Shown: piece after piece, positions 23,164-30,209 of the stretch | Layout: each line of letters begins with the position of its first letter | How positions within the stretch are numbered: the first letter of the stretch is position 1 | Source: Anaerolineales bacterium | GTDB taxonomy: Bacteria > Chloroflexota > Anaerolineae > 4572-78 > J111 | Assembly: GCA_020634935.1 (NCBI GenBank) | Contig: JACKAT010000059.1 | Span: 1 to 34,456, forward strand | DNA: 34,456 nt | Direction of reading: 5' to 3' | Translations under genes and position numbers: made by a program | Notes under the pieces: generated by a model | The model's database searches: none | Told to the model about the DNA's origin: nothing | Seen by the model: the letters and a program-made list of their open reading frames with translations, nothing else

Positions 23164-23489
23164 AACCACCCAACAAACCACCCATCAAATCACCCATCCA
23201 CCCAACCATCTAACCAACCACCCAACCAACAAACCCCCCATCCCTCCCAATTTTCTGCTATACTATCCACAAACCCTTTTTTCGGTAGCCCAACCTTAAA
23301 CCGTGGAAAAACATGAAGATGACAGAAGATCGACCCCATAATCGACAGAATTGACACGATTATCACGATTTTATCGGTCATAATTCGGTAAATCGGGTTA
23401 ATCCTGTCTAATTTTTCTTCACCACGGTTTTATACAGAGCTACCCTTTTTTATCACCCCCCAATTTACCCTTTAAATAAGGACGGAACG
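23164..23489 (+). other. low-complexity ACCCAACC-type DNA and leader of the isomerase gene
   Basis: From 23164 to about 23245 the strand is almost only A and C with some T (CCACCCAACAAACC-like 4-bp repeats). An extended -10, TGCTATACT (23256-23264), follows without a clear -35. AAACCGTGG (23299) and CCACGGTTT (23422) form inverted ends around ATTGACACGATTATCACGAT-like repeats. Confidence 0.4.
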
Positions 23490-25148
23490 ATGACTCAATA
23501 TCAAATATCAACCTATGCCGAACCTCAGCCGTTGGACCCCAATGAAGTGGTCTTAATTGCCAGCGGCGATTTACGCTTATCGGCTAACCAGACCTGCTGG
23601 GCGGCTCAAGCCGATATGGAACAACGTCTGGTCGATGTTTTTGCCGCCGTGGGTGTCAAAGTTAAGCGCGGCCACCCGTATGACCCCGATCTGAAACACG
23701 GCTTCATTTGGAGCCAGCGCATGGGGATGGATGTTTTCAAAAACATTCATCCCGACGCGCCGCTCATTGTGGCCGAGGCGGTATGGCAATATAGCCACCA
23801 TATTTTGGCCGGTTTGCGCGATCATCGCGGTCCTATCCTGACCGTGGCTAACTGGAGCGGCCAGTGGCCCGGTTTGGTCGGTTTGCTCAACCTGAACGGC
23901 AGTTTGACCAAGATGGGCGTCAACTACAGCACCATTTGGAGCCAAGACTTTACCGATGACTTTTTTCTGAACGGTATTCGGCAGTGGCTCACCGCAGGCG
24001 TTATCATTCACGACACCGGCCACGTGGTTGACCTGAACAGCGCGGCCCTGCCGGCGGATGAAGCGGCGCTGGGGCAAGCGCTGGCCCACAACCTGAAGCG
24101 CGAAAAAGCCATCATCGGTATTTTCGATGAGGGCTGTATGGGCATGTACAACGCCATTATTGACGACGAATTACTCAATCCAACCGGCATCTACAAAGAA
24201 CGGCTGAGCCAATCGGGCTTGATTGCCGCCATGCGCACCGTTTCTAATGAAGAAGCGCAAACTATCCGGGCTTGGCTGGACGAGCGGGGCGTAACCTTTG
24301 TCACCGGCGCGGACGAGGCCACCGAACTGACCGACGCCCAAATTCTGGAACAAGGCAAGATGTATATTGCGGCGGTGCGTCTGGCCGCTGAATTTGGCTG
24401 CGCCGCCGTCGGCATTCAATACCAGCAGGGTTTGAAAGATATGGCTCCGGCCTCGGATCTCGTTGAAGGATTATTGAACAACGTCGAGCGCCCCCCGGTC
24501 TTCCACGCCGAAACCGGCAAGACGTTATACCCGGATCAAGCCCTGCCCCATTTCAATGAAGTCGATGAAGGCTGCGCGGTGGACGCTCTGGTGACCAACC
24601 GGGTCTGGACGGCGCTGGGCCTCGACCCGGCCACCACTTTGCACGATTTACGCTGGGGCGAACATTACACCGGCGGCGGCATCGACGATTTTGTGTGGGT
24701 TTTCCTCATCTCCGGCGCGGCCCCGGCCTCCCACTTTATCAACGGCTACGCCGGCGCGTCCAGCGAGCGCCAGCCGCCCATGTATTTTCGTTTGGGCGGC
24801 GGCACGCTTAAAGGCGTCAGCAAACCGGGTGAAATCGTTTGGAGTCGCGTCTTTGTGATGAACGGCGCGTTACACGCCGATTTAGGTCGCGCCACGGTCG
24901 TCGAACTGCCGCCGGAAGAAACCGAACGCCGCTGGCAGGCCACCACCCCGCAGTGGCCGATTATGCACGCCGTTCTGCACGGCATCAACCGCGATCAGAT
25001 GATGGCCCGCCATAAAGCCAACCATCTCAACGTGGCCTACGCGCCCTCGGCGGAAATGGCCGGCAAAGCACTGGCTGCCAAGGCCGCGATGTTTGAAGCG
25101 ATGGGCCTCGAGGTGCATCTGTGCGGCAGTGGTCTAATGAGCGCGTAG
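23490..25148 (+). CDS. L-fucose/L-arabinose isomerase-family protein
   Basis: 552 residues. Overall plan and motifs resemble the fucose isomerase family, which interconverts aldoses and ketoses with a metal ion: an N-terminal Rossmann-like domain (VVLIASGDLRLSANQ), a middle domain with IIGIFDEGCMGMYNAIIDDE and NEVDEGCAVDALVT, whose acidic residues are candidate metal ligands, and a C-terminal domain ending in MMARHKANHLNVAYAP, like the FucI C-terminal H-x-A-N-H segment. No signal peptide. AAGGACGGAACG before ATG 23490 is the ribosome-binding site. No kinase or aldolase is adjacent, but a sugar-binding-protein fossil precedes it. Substrate unknown; the family call is reasonable, the activity is inferred. 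Confidence 0.6.
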   Translation: MTQYQISTYAEPQPLDPNEVVLIASGDLRLSANQTCWAAQADMEQRLVDVFAAVGVKVKRGHPYDPDLKHGFIWSQRMGMDVFKNIHPDAPLIVAEAVWQYSHHILAGLRDHRGPILTVANWSGQWPGLVGLLNLNGSLTKMGVNYSTIWSQDFTDDFFLNGIRQWLTAGVIIHDTGHVVDLNSAALPADEAALGQALAHNLKREKAIIGIFDEGCMGMYNAIIDDELLNPTGIYKERLSQSGLIAAMRTVSNEEAQTIRAWLDERGVTFVTGADEATELTDAQILEQGKMYIAAVRLAAEFGCAAVGIQYQQGLKDMAPASDLVEGLLNNVERPPVFHAETGKTLYPDQALPHFNEVDEGCAVDALVTNRVWTALGLDPATTLHDLRWGEHYTGGGIDDFVWVFLISGAAPASHFINGYAGASSERQPPMYFRLGGGTLKGVSKPGEIVWSRVFVMNGALHADLGRATVVELPPEETERRWQATTPQWPIMHAVLHGINRDQMMARHKANHLNVAYAPSAEMAGKALAAKAAMFEAMGLEVHLCGSGLMSA

Positions 25149-25483
25149 GCGGATGTCCTCGGCAGCGGCCGGTAAGCTAATCGCTTAGTGATTAGATATA
25201 GCGTCTAAGGCTTTTCTATCGACAAAAAATTGTCGATGCTGCGATATCAATGATTTTACCAGAGACCAATTTTCGATTTTCGATTTACGATTTATGATTT
25301 ACGAATAAGCTTGGTCAGAGAAATCTAACCGAAAATCGGCAATCTGAAATCTGAAATCGATGTAGTGTCTAACCAAGCCACTTCTGACCAAAAAAACCAG
25401 AAGTGGAGCCGGGAATCTAAACGCAAAAGACGCAAATGGCGCTAAAGACGCCAACGCTTTTTAATATAGCCTTTGGTGTTAAA
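25149..25483. other. intergenic hairpins after the isomerase gene
   Basis: Holds CTAATC/GATTAG (about 25178-25197), TCGACAA/TTGTCGA (about 25219-25236), a TTTCGATT/AATCGAAA-type repeat pair with a 7-8-base rhythm (about 25272-25360) and a perfect 9-bp stem CCACTTCTG/CAGAAGTGG (25378-25406). None has a T-run on the plus strand, so no clear terminator is seen. Confidence 0.5.
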
Positions 25484-25617
25484 TACACTGTAAATTAAGT
25501 AACGAAGCCTTTGTCATTACGAGCAAAGCGAAGCCATCCCCTTTCCCGAACGCAGAGATGGCTTCGTCGTCCCTCCTCGCCATGACAATAACACCCAAAA
25601 ACTTAATTTACGCTGTA
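25484..25617. repeat. 134-bp element with TACACTGTAAATTAAGT inverted ends
   Basis: TACACTGTAAATTAAGT (25484-25500) and ACTTAATTTACGCTGTA (25601-25617) are inverted ends with one mismatch and outermost TA. Inside, GTCATTACGAGCAAAGCGAAG pairs loosely with CTTCGTCGTCCCTCCTCGCC and ATGAC. The arrangement suggests an IS630-type MITE. It abuts MITE copy C with only one base between. Confidence 0.7.
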
Positions 25618-25618
25618 G

Positions 25619-25840
25619 TAACCTGAGTTCGATAATTAAAGTCGCAGATGTCATTTCGTAGCCGGAGGCGAAGAAATCCCTCAGACACCCCAAACTACGA
25701 AATATTCGCAGGGAAAAATGAACATTGTTGCTTTAATTAAATTTTCCCAACCGGACACCTTTTCAGGCGTATTGTCACCGAGATTTCTCCGCTGCGCTGC
25801 GAAATGCCATGAGACGCACCTATTTCCGAACTCAGGTTAT
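25619..25840 (+). repeat. MITE-like element, copy C (best preserved)
   Basis: Both ends are intact: TAACCTGAGTTCG at the left and CGAACTCAGGTTA at the right, a perfect 13-bp inverted repeat starting with TA. Internal arms GTCATTTCGTAGCC...AGAAATCCC and GAGATTTCTCCGC...CGAAATG make a nearly full-length hairpin. Confidence 0.85.
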
Positions 25841-26188
25841 TAAATCCTTTTTGGTTCCGGCTTTTGTTCGGGTTAGGGCTTAGGTAGTTAGGGCGAAATC
25901 AGGGGGTTGTAGCACAAATTCAGTCGATCACAGTTTTACATAAAAGCCTGTAAATTGAACGCAGATTGGACCGATCGCCCGGATAAACCCGGATTTTCTT
26001 AAAATAAATCAAGCTTTATCCGTGAAAATCGGTATGATCCGTGTCATCTGTGTTCTATCATGTCTCATCAGGTACTGAAATCGTGATCGACTGAAATTGC
26101 CAATTTGTGCCGCATTCACCATCCATCATTCACTCTTTGTTTTTAACAACGCGCCTCTTTTCCTAAAAAGCGCCGCCTCTATCCGGCG
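25841..26188. other. non-coding stretch
   Basis: No gene, terminator or repeat recognised apart from CGGATTTTCTT-like degenerate sequence and the entry into the 41-bp array. Confidence 0.4.
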
Positions 26189-26510
26189 GCGTCTTTTTTG
26201 TTTTCAAAAAGCCACCATTTTGCTTTTGACCCCCTTTTTGGCGGCAAAAAAGGCCCTTTTTTTTCTGAGAGCCCCTTTTTGGCGGCAAAAAAGCCACCTT
26301 TTTTTCTGAGAGCCCCTTTTTGGCGGCAAAAAAGCCATCTTTTTTTTTGAGAGCCCCTTTTTGGCGACAAAAAGACAGCCTCAAACGGTTGCCCCCCCTT
26401 TTTGGCGGCAAAAAAGCCACCTTTTTGTATTAGACCGCCATTTTGGCGACAAAAAAGCGACCATTTTGTGTGAGACCGCCATTTTGGCGGCAAAAAAGCC
26501 ACCCTACCGT
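26189..26510. repeat. 41-bp tandem array B (about 8 units)
   Basis: Units begin at 26189, 26230, 26271, 26312, 26353, 26394, 26435 and 26476, exactly 41 bases apart. Core: GCCCCTTTTTGGCGGCAAAA, then AAGCCACC and a T-run. Units at the right have CCGCCATTTTGGCG instead. Frames are open in all registers only because the unit lacks stop codons. Confidence 0.9.
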
Positions 26511-26544
26511 AGATGGGTTCAATTTTTAAAAATTGAACCCATCT
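26511..26544. repeat. perfect 34-bp palindrome
   Basis: AGATGGGTTCAATTTTT is followed immediately by its exact reverse complement, with no loop, and then TTT. It sits at the junction of the 41-bp array and T element copy 2. Confidence 0.85.
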
Positions 26545-26550
26545 TTTGGC

Positions 26551-26644
26551 TGTTACCCGATAGATTTTTAACCTCACATGGAAATACCGATATTTAGCAA
26601 GACGCTCCAGGCGTGGTGGTTTTGGCCCGGCAGGGGTTTTTTTT
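26551..26644 (+). repeat. T element copy 2 (94 nt, ends in a T-run)
   Basis: Same length as copy 1 and colinear with it: TGTTACC, then TAGATTTTTAACCTCA, TACCGAT, TTTAG and TTTTGGCCCG are shared. A GC-rich hairpin is followed by eight T. Confidence 0.65.
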
Positions 26645-26741
26645 GTTTGGGGCGGGGAACGGAGAACGTAGATTGTATCCCGGAAGGTTAGATAGACACA
26701 TTTGTAGTGGTCAAAAAATAACCAGAACAAATAGGATCAAA

Positions 26742-26884
26742 ATAGCCACTTTGAGTAAAAATTGAGGCTTAATTGAGCGATGTTTGCTAAATTAAAGCTG
26801 GAATTGCCATACCTTGGCTTCTCAAACCGCAGGCGAAACGAAACTCAGTTGTTGTAATGAATGTTGCCTATTCAAAGTGGCAAT
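26742..26884. repeat. ~143-bp stretch with imperfect GCCACTTTGA inverted ends
   Basis: ATAGCCACTTTGAGTA at the left and TATTCAAAGTGGCAATA at the right pair over about 14 positions. Possibly another MITE. Its right end lies seven bases before the ribosome-binding site of the next gene. Confidence 0.45.
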
Positions 26885-26904
26885 AAACAAAAGGAGAAAC
26901 AAAA

Positions 26905-27618
26905 ATGATTTCAAAACCTAACCGAGTCGAGATAGACCATCACACCATAAAACTAATTATTGGCATTTTCGCTATTTCTCTGGCCACCTTGACCAGTCTA
27001 TTTTCAGAAACGCCGCTGACATCAATCAGCGCCTCTTACTATGCCGACGGCTGGTCGCGAAATATATTTGTGGGGTTTCTTTTTGCCATATCCGCCTTTC
27101 TACTGGCGTATAATGGAAAATCAGCACCAGAATTTGTGCTAAGCAAGTTAGCGGCAGTTGCGGCTATCGGCGTGGCGATGTTTCCCTGCAAATGTGGCAG
27201 CCATACGGAAATTATACCGTATATCCACTACATATCTGCCGCCGTTATGTTTTTAATACTGGTAGGCTTCTGCTACATTTTCTTTCAGCGGGCCTACGCC
27301 AAAGGACACACCCAGGCCAAGTTTCGAGCTTCCATCTACGCTCTTTGCGGTATCACTATCCTGACATCTATAGCGATTATCGTTGTAAATACCCTATTAG
27401 CTGATGTAATCAGCTTAAAAATAAGCCGGCTCATATTTTTCTGCGAGGCCGCCGGATTGATCGCTTTCGGCGTTGCGTGGCTTTCGGCCAGCCGCTGTCT
27501 GCCCCTGATCACGAGTGAAAAAGAAAGGATCTCGCTTTTACCGGCTAGCGACAAAGAAGCGAAGCCAGACGCTGATAAAAATACATCCTATGTAACGACA
27601 GGTCAATGGCAGTCGTAG
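26905..27618 (+). CDS. six-helix integral membrane protein of unknown function
   Basis: 237 residues with membrane helices at about 14-33, 54-69, 78-94, 107-127, 143-162 and 176-193 and a polar C-terminal tail. Conserved-looking features are SISASYYADGWSRNIFVGFL, AMFPCKCGSH between helices 3 and 4 and HYISAAVMF. This pattern (SIS-x-YY, FVG, FP, H-x-x-SA) is that of a widespread uncharacterised bacterial membrane protein family. AAAGGAGAAAC before the ATG is a good ribosome-binding site. A T-type terminator follows at 27841-27880. No partner gene suggests a role. Confidence 0.75.
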   Translation: MISKPNRVEIDHHTIKLIIGIFAISLATLTSLFSETPLTSISASYYADGWSRNIFVGFLFAISAFLLAYNGKSAPEFVLSKLAAVAAIGVAMFPCKCGSHTEIIPYIHYISAAVMFLILVGFCYIFFQRAYAKGHTQAKFRASIYALCGITILTSIAIIVVNTLLADVISLKISRLIFFCEAAGLIAFGVAWLSASRCLPLITSEKERISLLPASDKEAKPDADKNTSYVTTGQWQS

Positions 27619-27726
27619 GTTGGGGCGAGGAATGAGACACAACGCTTTCCCCATGTTTGCCGATTGAGCGTGAAACCTAATCTTTAATTGTGGTCTCTTT
27701 TGGATTTCGGGGAGTACATACCCGAA

Positions 27727-27782
27727 TAGGGCGTAGGGCGTAGGGCGTAGTGTCTTCCCTACGAAATACGCCCTACGCCCTA
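27727..27782. repeat. GGGCGTA heptamer hairpin
   Basis: TAGGGCGTAGGGCGTA pairs perfectly over 16 bp with TACGCCCTACGCCCTA; a third GGGCGTA repeat lies in the loop. Same design as the hairpin at 8537-8592. Confidence 0.75.
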
Positions 27783-27837
27783 TGGGGTCAACCCCCTGAG
27801 TTCCCAAAGCGCCTAATGGTATACGCCGCATTAAAAG

Positions 27838-27880
27838 AAGCTCTAGGGGCTGTGGTTTTGGTCCGGTAGGGCTTTTTTTG
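27838..27880 (+). terminator. T element copy 3 (3' part), likely terminator of the membrane-protein gene
   Basis: AGCTCTAGGGGCTGTGGTTT is nearly identical to copy 1 and leads to TAGGGCTTTTTTTG. The stem pairs AGCTCTA with TAGGGCT. On the minus strand the stem is followed by TTCTTTT, so it may also stop the SDR gene transcript. Confidence 0.65.
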
Positions 27881-27896
27881 TTGAACAAACCCTTCC

Positions 27897-28700
27897 CTAC
27901 GTAAACGCACTAAAATCATATCTAAAATCCACCGACGGCGTCCGTAACTGAGCATCCATACCGCCATCGACGAAGATGCGGGATCCCGTAATATAAGCGG
28001 CATCATCCGAGGCCAGGAAAGCGACGGCGGCGGCGATATCTGCCGGCGTGCCTTGTCGGGTTAAAGGAATGGTCTCTGACGGCGGAATCGGTTTGCCGCT
28101 GACGACGGTGCCGTTATCGACTTTGGTGCTGCCGGGGATGACGGCGTTCACGCGAATGTTCAGTTGGGCCAAGTCGAGCGCCATCGAGCGGGTGGCGGCT
28201 TCGATGCCGCCTTTGGTGGTGTCATAGCCAAACATGTGCCGATGGGCGCGGGTTGCGCCGCCGCTGCTCATATTAATAATCACGCCGCCCTCGCCCCGTT
28301 TGGCCATCAGTCGAGCGGCGATTTGGGAGCAGTAAAATAAGCCTGACAGGTTGACGGCCAGCGTTGTTTCCCAGGCGTTGTCGGTGTATTCCAAAAAATT
28401 GGCAATCGCCCCCGCTTTATGCACATACGCCGCATTGTTGACCAAAATATCGACCCCGCCGAAGGCGTCAACCGTGACGTCAAATAAAGCTTGCACCGAC
28501 TCGCGGCGGGTCACATCGGTGCGGGTATATTGCACGGTTCCGGCGGTGGTTTCGAGTTCGGCTATCAGTACGTTCGCGCCACGGTCGTCGATGTCGGCAA
28601 TCATGACGCTGGCCCCTTCTTGGGCCAATCGCCGCACGCAGCCAGCCCCAATGCCGTTGGCTCCGCCGGTAATGACGGCGGTTTTTCCTTTAAAACGCAT
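27897..28700 (-). CDS. SDR-family NAD(P)-dependent dehydrogenase
   Basis: 267 residues from ATG 28700, a classical short-chain dehydrogenase/reductase. Cofactor motif TGGANGIG (11-18), Asp36 at the end of beta 2 (suggesting NAD rather than NADP), NNAA (88-91) and the catalytic Ser146, Tyr159 and Lys163 (YDTTK). The C-terminal part (FVDGG) is typical. The frame extends to 28742 only through an R1 repeat. ACAGGAGG before ATG 28700 fixes the start. It follows the oxidase gene at about 330 bases, separated by two R1 units, so co-transcription with the hyu genes is possible but not certain. Substrate unknown. Confidence 0.88.
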   Translation of the reverse strand: MRFKGKTAVITGGANGIGAGCVRRLAQEGASVMIADIDDRGANVLIAELETTAGTVQYTRTDVTRRESVQALFDVTVDAFGGVDILVNNAAYVHKAGAIANFLEYTDNAWETTLAVNLSGLFYCSQIAARLMAKRGEGGVIINMSSGGATRAHRHMFGYDTTKGGIEAATRSMALDLAQLNIRVNAVIPGSTKVDNGTVVSGKPIPPSETIPLTRQGTPADIAAAVAFLASDDAAYITGSRIFVDGGMDAQLRTPSVDFRYDFSAFT

Positions 28701-28710
28701 TTTCTCTATA

Positions 28711-28978
28711 CCTCCTGTAAAAAAAAAGGTCTGGAGCGTCAAAGTTTACTTTGACCTTGACCGTGAATGACAAAGCCCGCTTTGTCGCTCCGATACATTT
28801 TCATTCTCGGTGTCGTCCTGTAAGGACTGTCGCACTGCTGTAAAAAAAAAGGTCTGGAGCGTCAAAGTTTACTTTGACCTTGACCGTGAATGACAAAGCC
28901 CGCTTTGTCGCTCCAGTAAATTTTATCCCGGTGTCGTCTCAAGTGAGATTGTCGCACCCCTGTGAAAATAGAAGCTCG
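28711..28978 (-). repeat. R1 elements, copies h and i in tandem
   Basis: Two units 123 bases apart (GGTCTGGAGC on the plus strand at 28728 and 28851). On the minus strand each runs: purine-rich block, small hairpin (GTCC-TTACA-GGAC in h, TCTCA-CT-TGAGA in i), core GACAAAGC..GCTTTGTC and GGTCAAAGT..ACTTTGACGCTCC, T/A-run. Copy h ends in ACAGGAGG, the ribosome-binding site of the SDR gene. Confidence 0.88.
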
Positions 28979-28986
28979 TAGTGATC

Positions 28987-29026
28987 GCTTTAGCGATGAC
29001 ATAGCCCTTTAGGGCTTACTACGAAC
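28987..29026. repeat. clover-like double hairpin
   Basis: GTAGT and ACTAC enclose two small perfect hairpins, ATCGC-TTTA-GCGAT and AGCCCT-TT-AGGGCT. The same plan is at about 8753-8806. Lies just after the oxidase stop codon on the minus strand. Confidence 0.55.
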
Positions 29027-29030
29027 TAAA

Positions 29031-30209
29031 TTACTCCAGGGTTTTTAATCTTGCCAATGAAAATTGACTAATATCCAACGTTGACCGGCCGTTTAGGGCC
29101 AATTCGGCCAGGGTTTCGCCGATAGCGGCGGCGTGTTTGAAGCCATGCCCCGAACACGGCGAGGCGATCACCACGCGCTCGGAATCGGGGTGGAAATCGA
29201 GGATGAAATGCTCGTCCGGGGTGACGGTGTACAGGCAGACATCGGCGTGAACCAGCTTGTCTCGCACGCCGTGTAATCGCGTATTCGTCATATGATACAA
29301 ATGCGCGATTTCTTCCGCTTTGACCGTGCGGTCAATGGTCTGGGCGGTGGTCGTCTGAGCGTATTGTTCGGTGAGTACCTTTACGCCTTGCAGCCCGTCA
29401 CGCATAGCCGGAAAGGCCGAGAAGAAATCGGCGGCGGTATCGCCAATCCAGATCACGAACGGAAAGTTATGCTCCGTAAACGCGGTGATGTCCTCGGCCT
29501 CGAACCAGTAAATCACCTGACGATAGATGTCTACGCCGGGGCGATGTTCCGCCGCCAGCAAATCCGGCAGCCAGGCCCCCATCGCCAGCACGATACGGCC
29601 GGCGTCGTAACGGCCTTTATTCGTCGTGATTCGAACGCCGCGAGCGGTGGTTTCATAGGTGGTGACGGTCTCGTTCGTATGAATCGTGGCCCCGTAATGA
29701 ACGGCCTGTTCTAACTGCGTTTGAATGCACAACTCAGGACGCAGTACCCCCGCTCCCGGCTCATAATAGGCGATATCTTGGGGCCGCAGTTTTAGCAATG
29801 GATATCGCTGCATCGTTTCTTGGTCGGTAAGGACTTCATGATCAATACCGTATGCCGTGGCGATGCTGGCGGTGCGGGCTACAAAATCACTGCGGGCGTG
29901 AAACTGAGCGCCGCCCCCTTCCGGCGCGATAATCAAACCGCCGGTAGCGAGATAGAGTTGGCGGTGGGTAACGGTTTCCAGTTCGCGCCATATCTCATTG
30001 GAGCGCTGAATAAAGGGCATATACATTTCGCCCTCGCCGATGGCCTGGCGGGTGATGCGGGTATCGCCGTGACTGGAACCGTAGGTGTGGGGCGGGGCAA
30101 ATTGATCGAGACCCAGGGTTTTTGCGCCGCGTTTGGCCGCCTGATACAGCGCTCCCGCGCCCATAATGCCTAATCCGACGACAACGACATCATAGTGGTT
30201 ATCGGTCAT
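29031..30209 (-). CDS. sarcosine oxidase / N-methyl amino acid oxidase-like flavoprotein
   Basis: 392 residues of the monomeric sarcosine oxidase (MSOX/MTOX) family, which oxidatively demethylates N-methyl amino acids with O2. The dinucleotide motif VVVVGLGIMGAG lies at 8-19, followed by GSSHGDTRITRQA. Cys325 in CLYTVTPDEHF corresponds to the cysteine that carries FAD covalently in the family. CSGHGFKHAAAIGE near the C-terminus is the usual substrate-flavin region. The start overlaps the hyuB stop (ATGA), so the two are translated together. With the hydantoinase subunits this suggests a route in which an N-methylated intermediate such as sarcosine is formed and then oxidised. Peroxide would be produced; no catalase is nearby. 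Confidence 0.85.
   Translation of the reverse strand: MTDNHYDVVVVGLGIMGAGALYQAAKRGAKTLGLDQFAPPHTYGSSHGDTRITRQAIGEGEMYMPFIQRSNEIWRELETVTHRQLYLATGGLIIAPEGGGAQFHARSDFVARTASIATAYGIDHEVLTDQETMQRYPLLKLRPQDIAYYEPGAGVLRPELCIQTQLEQAVHYGATIHTNETVTTYETTARGVRITTNKGRYDAGRIVLAMGAWLPDLLAAEHRPGVDIYRQVIYWFEAEDITAFTEHNFPFVIWIGDTAADFFSAFPAMRDGLQGVKVLTEQYAQTTTAQTIDRTVKAEEIAHLYHMTNTRLHGVRDKLVHADVCLYTVTPDEHFILDFHPDSERVVIASPCSGHGFKHAAAIGETLAELALNGRSTLDISQFSLARLKTLE

Noticed and set aside
26179..26730. 183-residue minus-strand frame rich in Lys/Gly/Phe
   Set aside because: It runs through the 41-bp array, whose unit has no stop codons in any frame; the peptide repeats through all three registers. No ribosome-binding site.
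28701..28742. Upstream extension of the SDR protein (14 residues)
   Set aside because: Same R1-derived peptide start (MTLQTF) as in front of hydA; ACAGGAGG points to ATG 28700.
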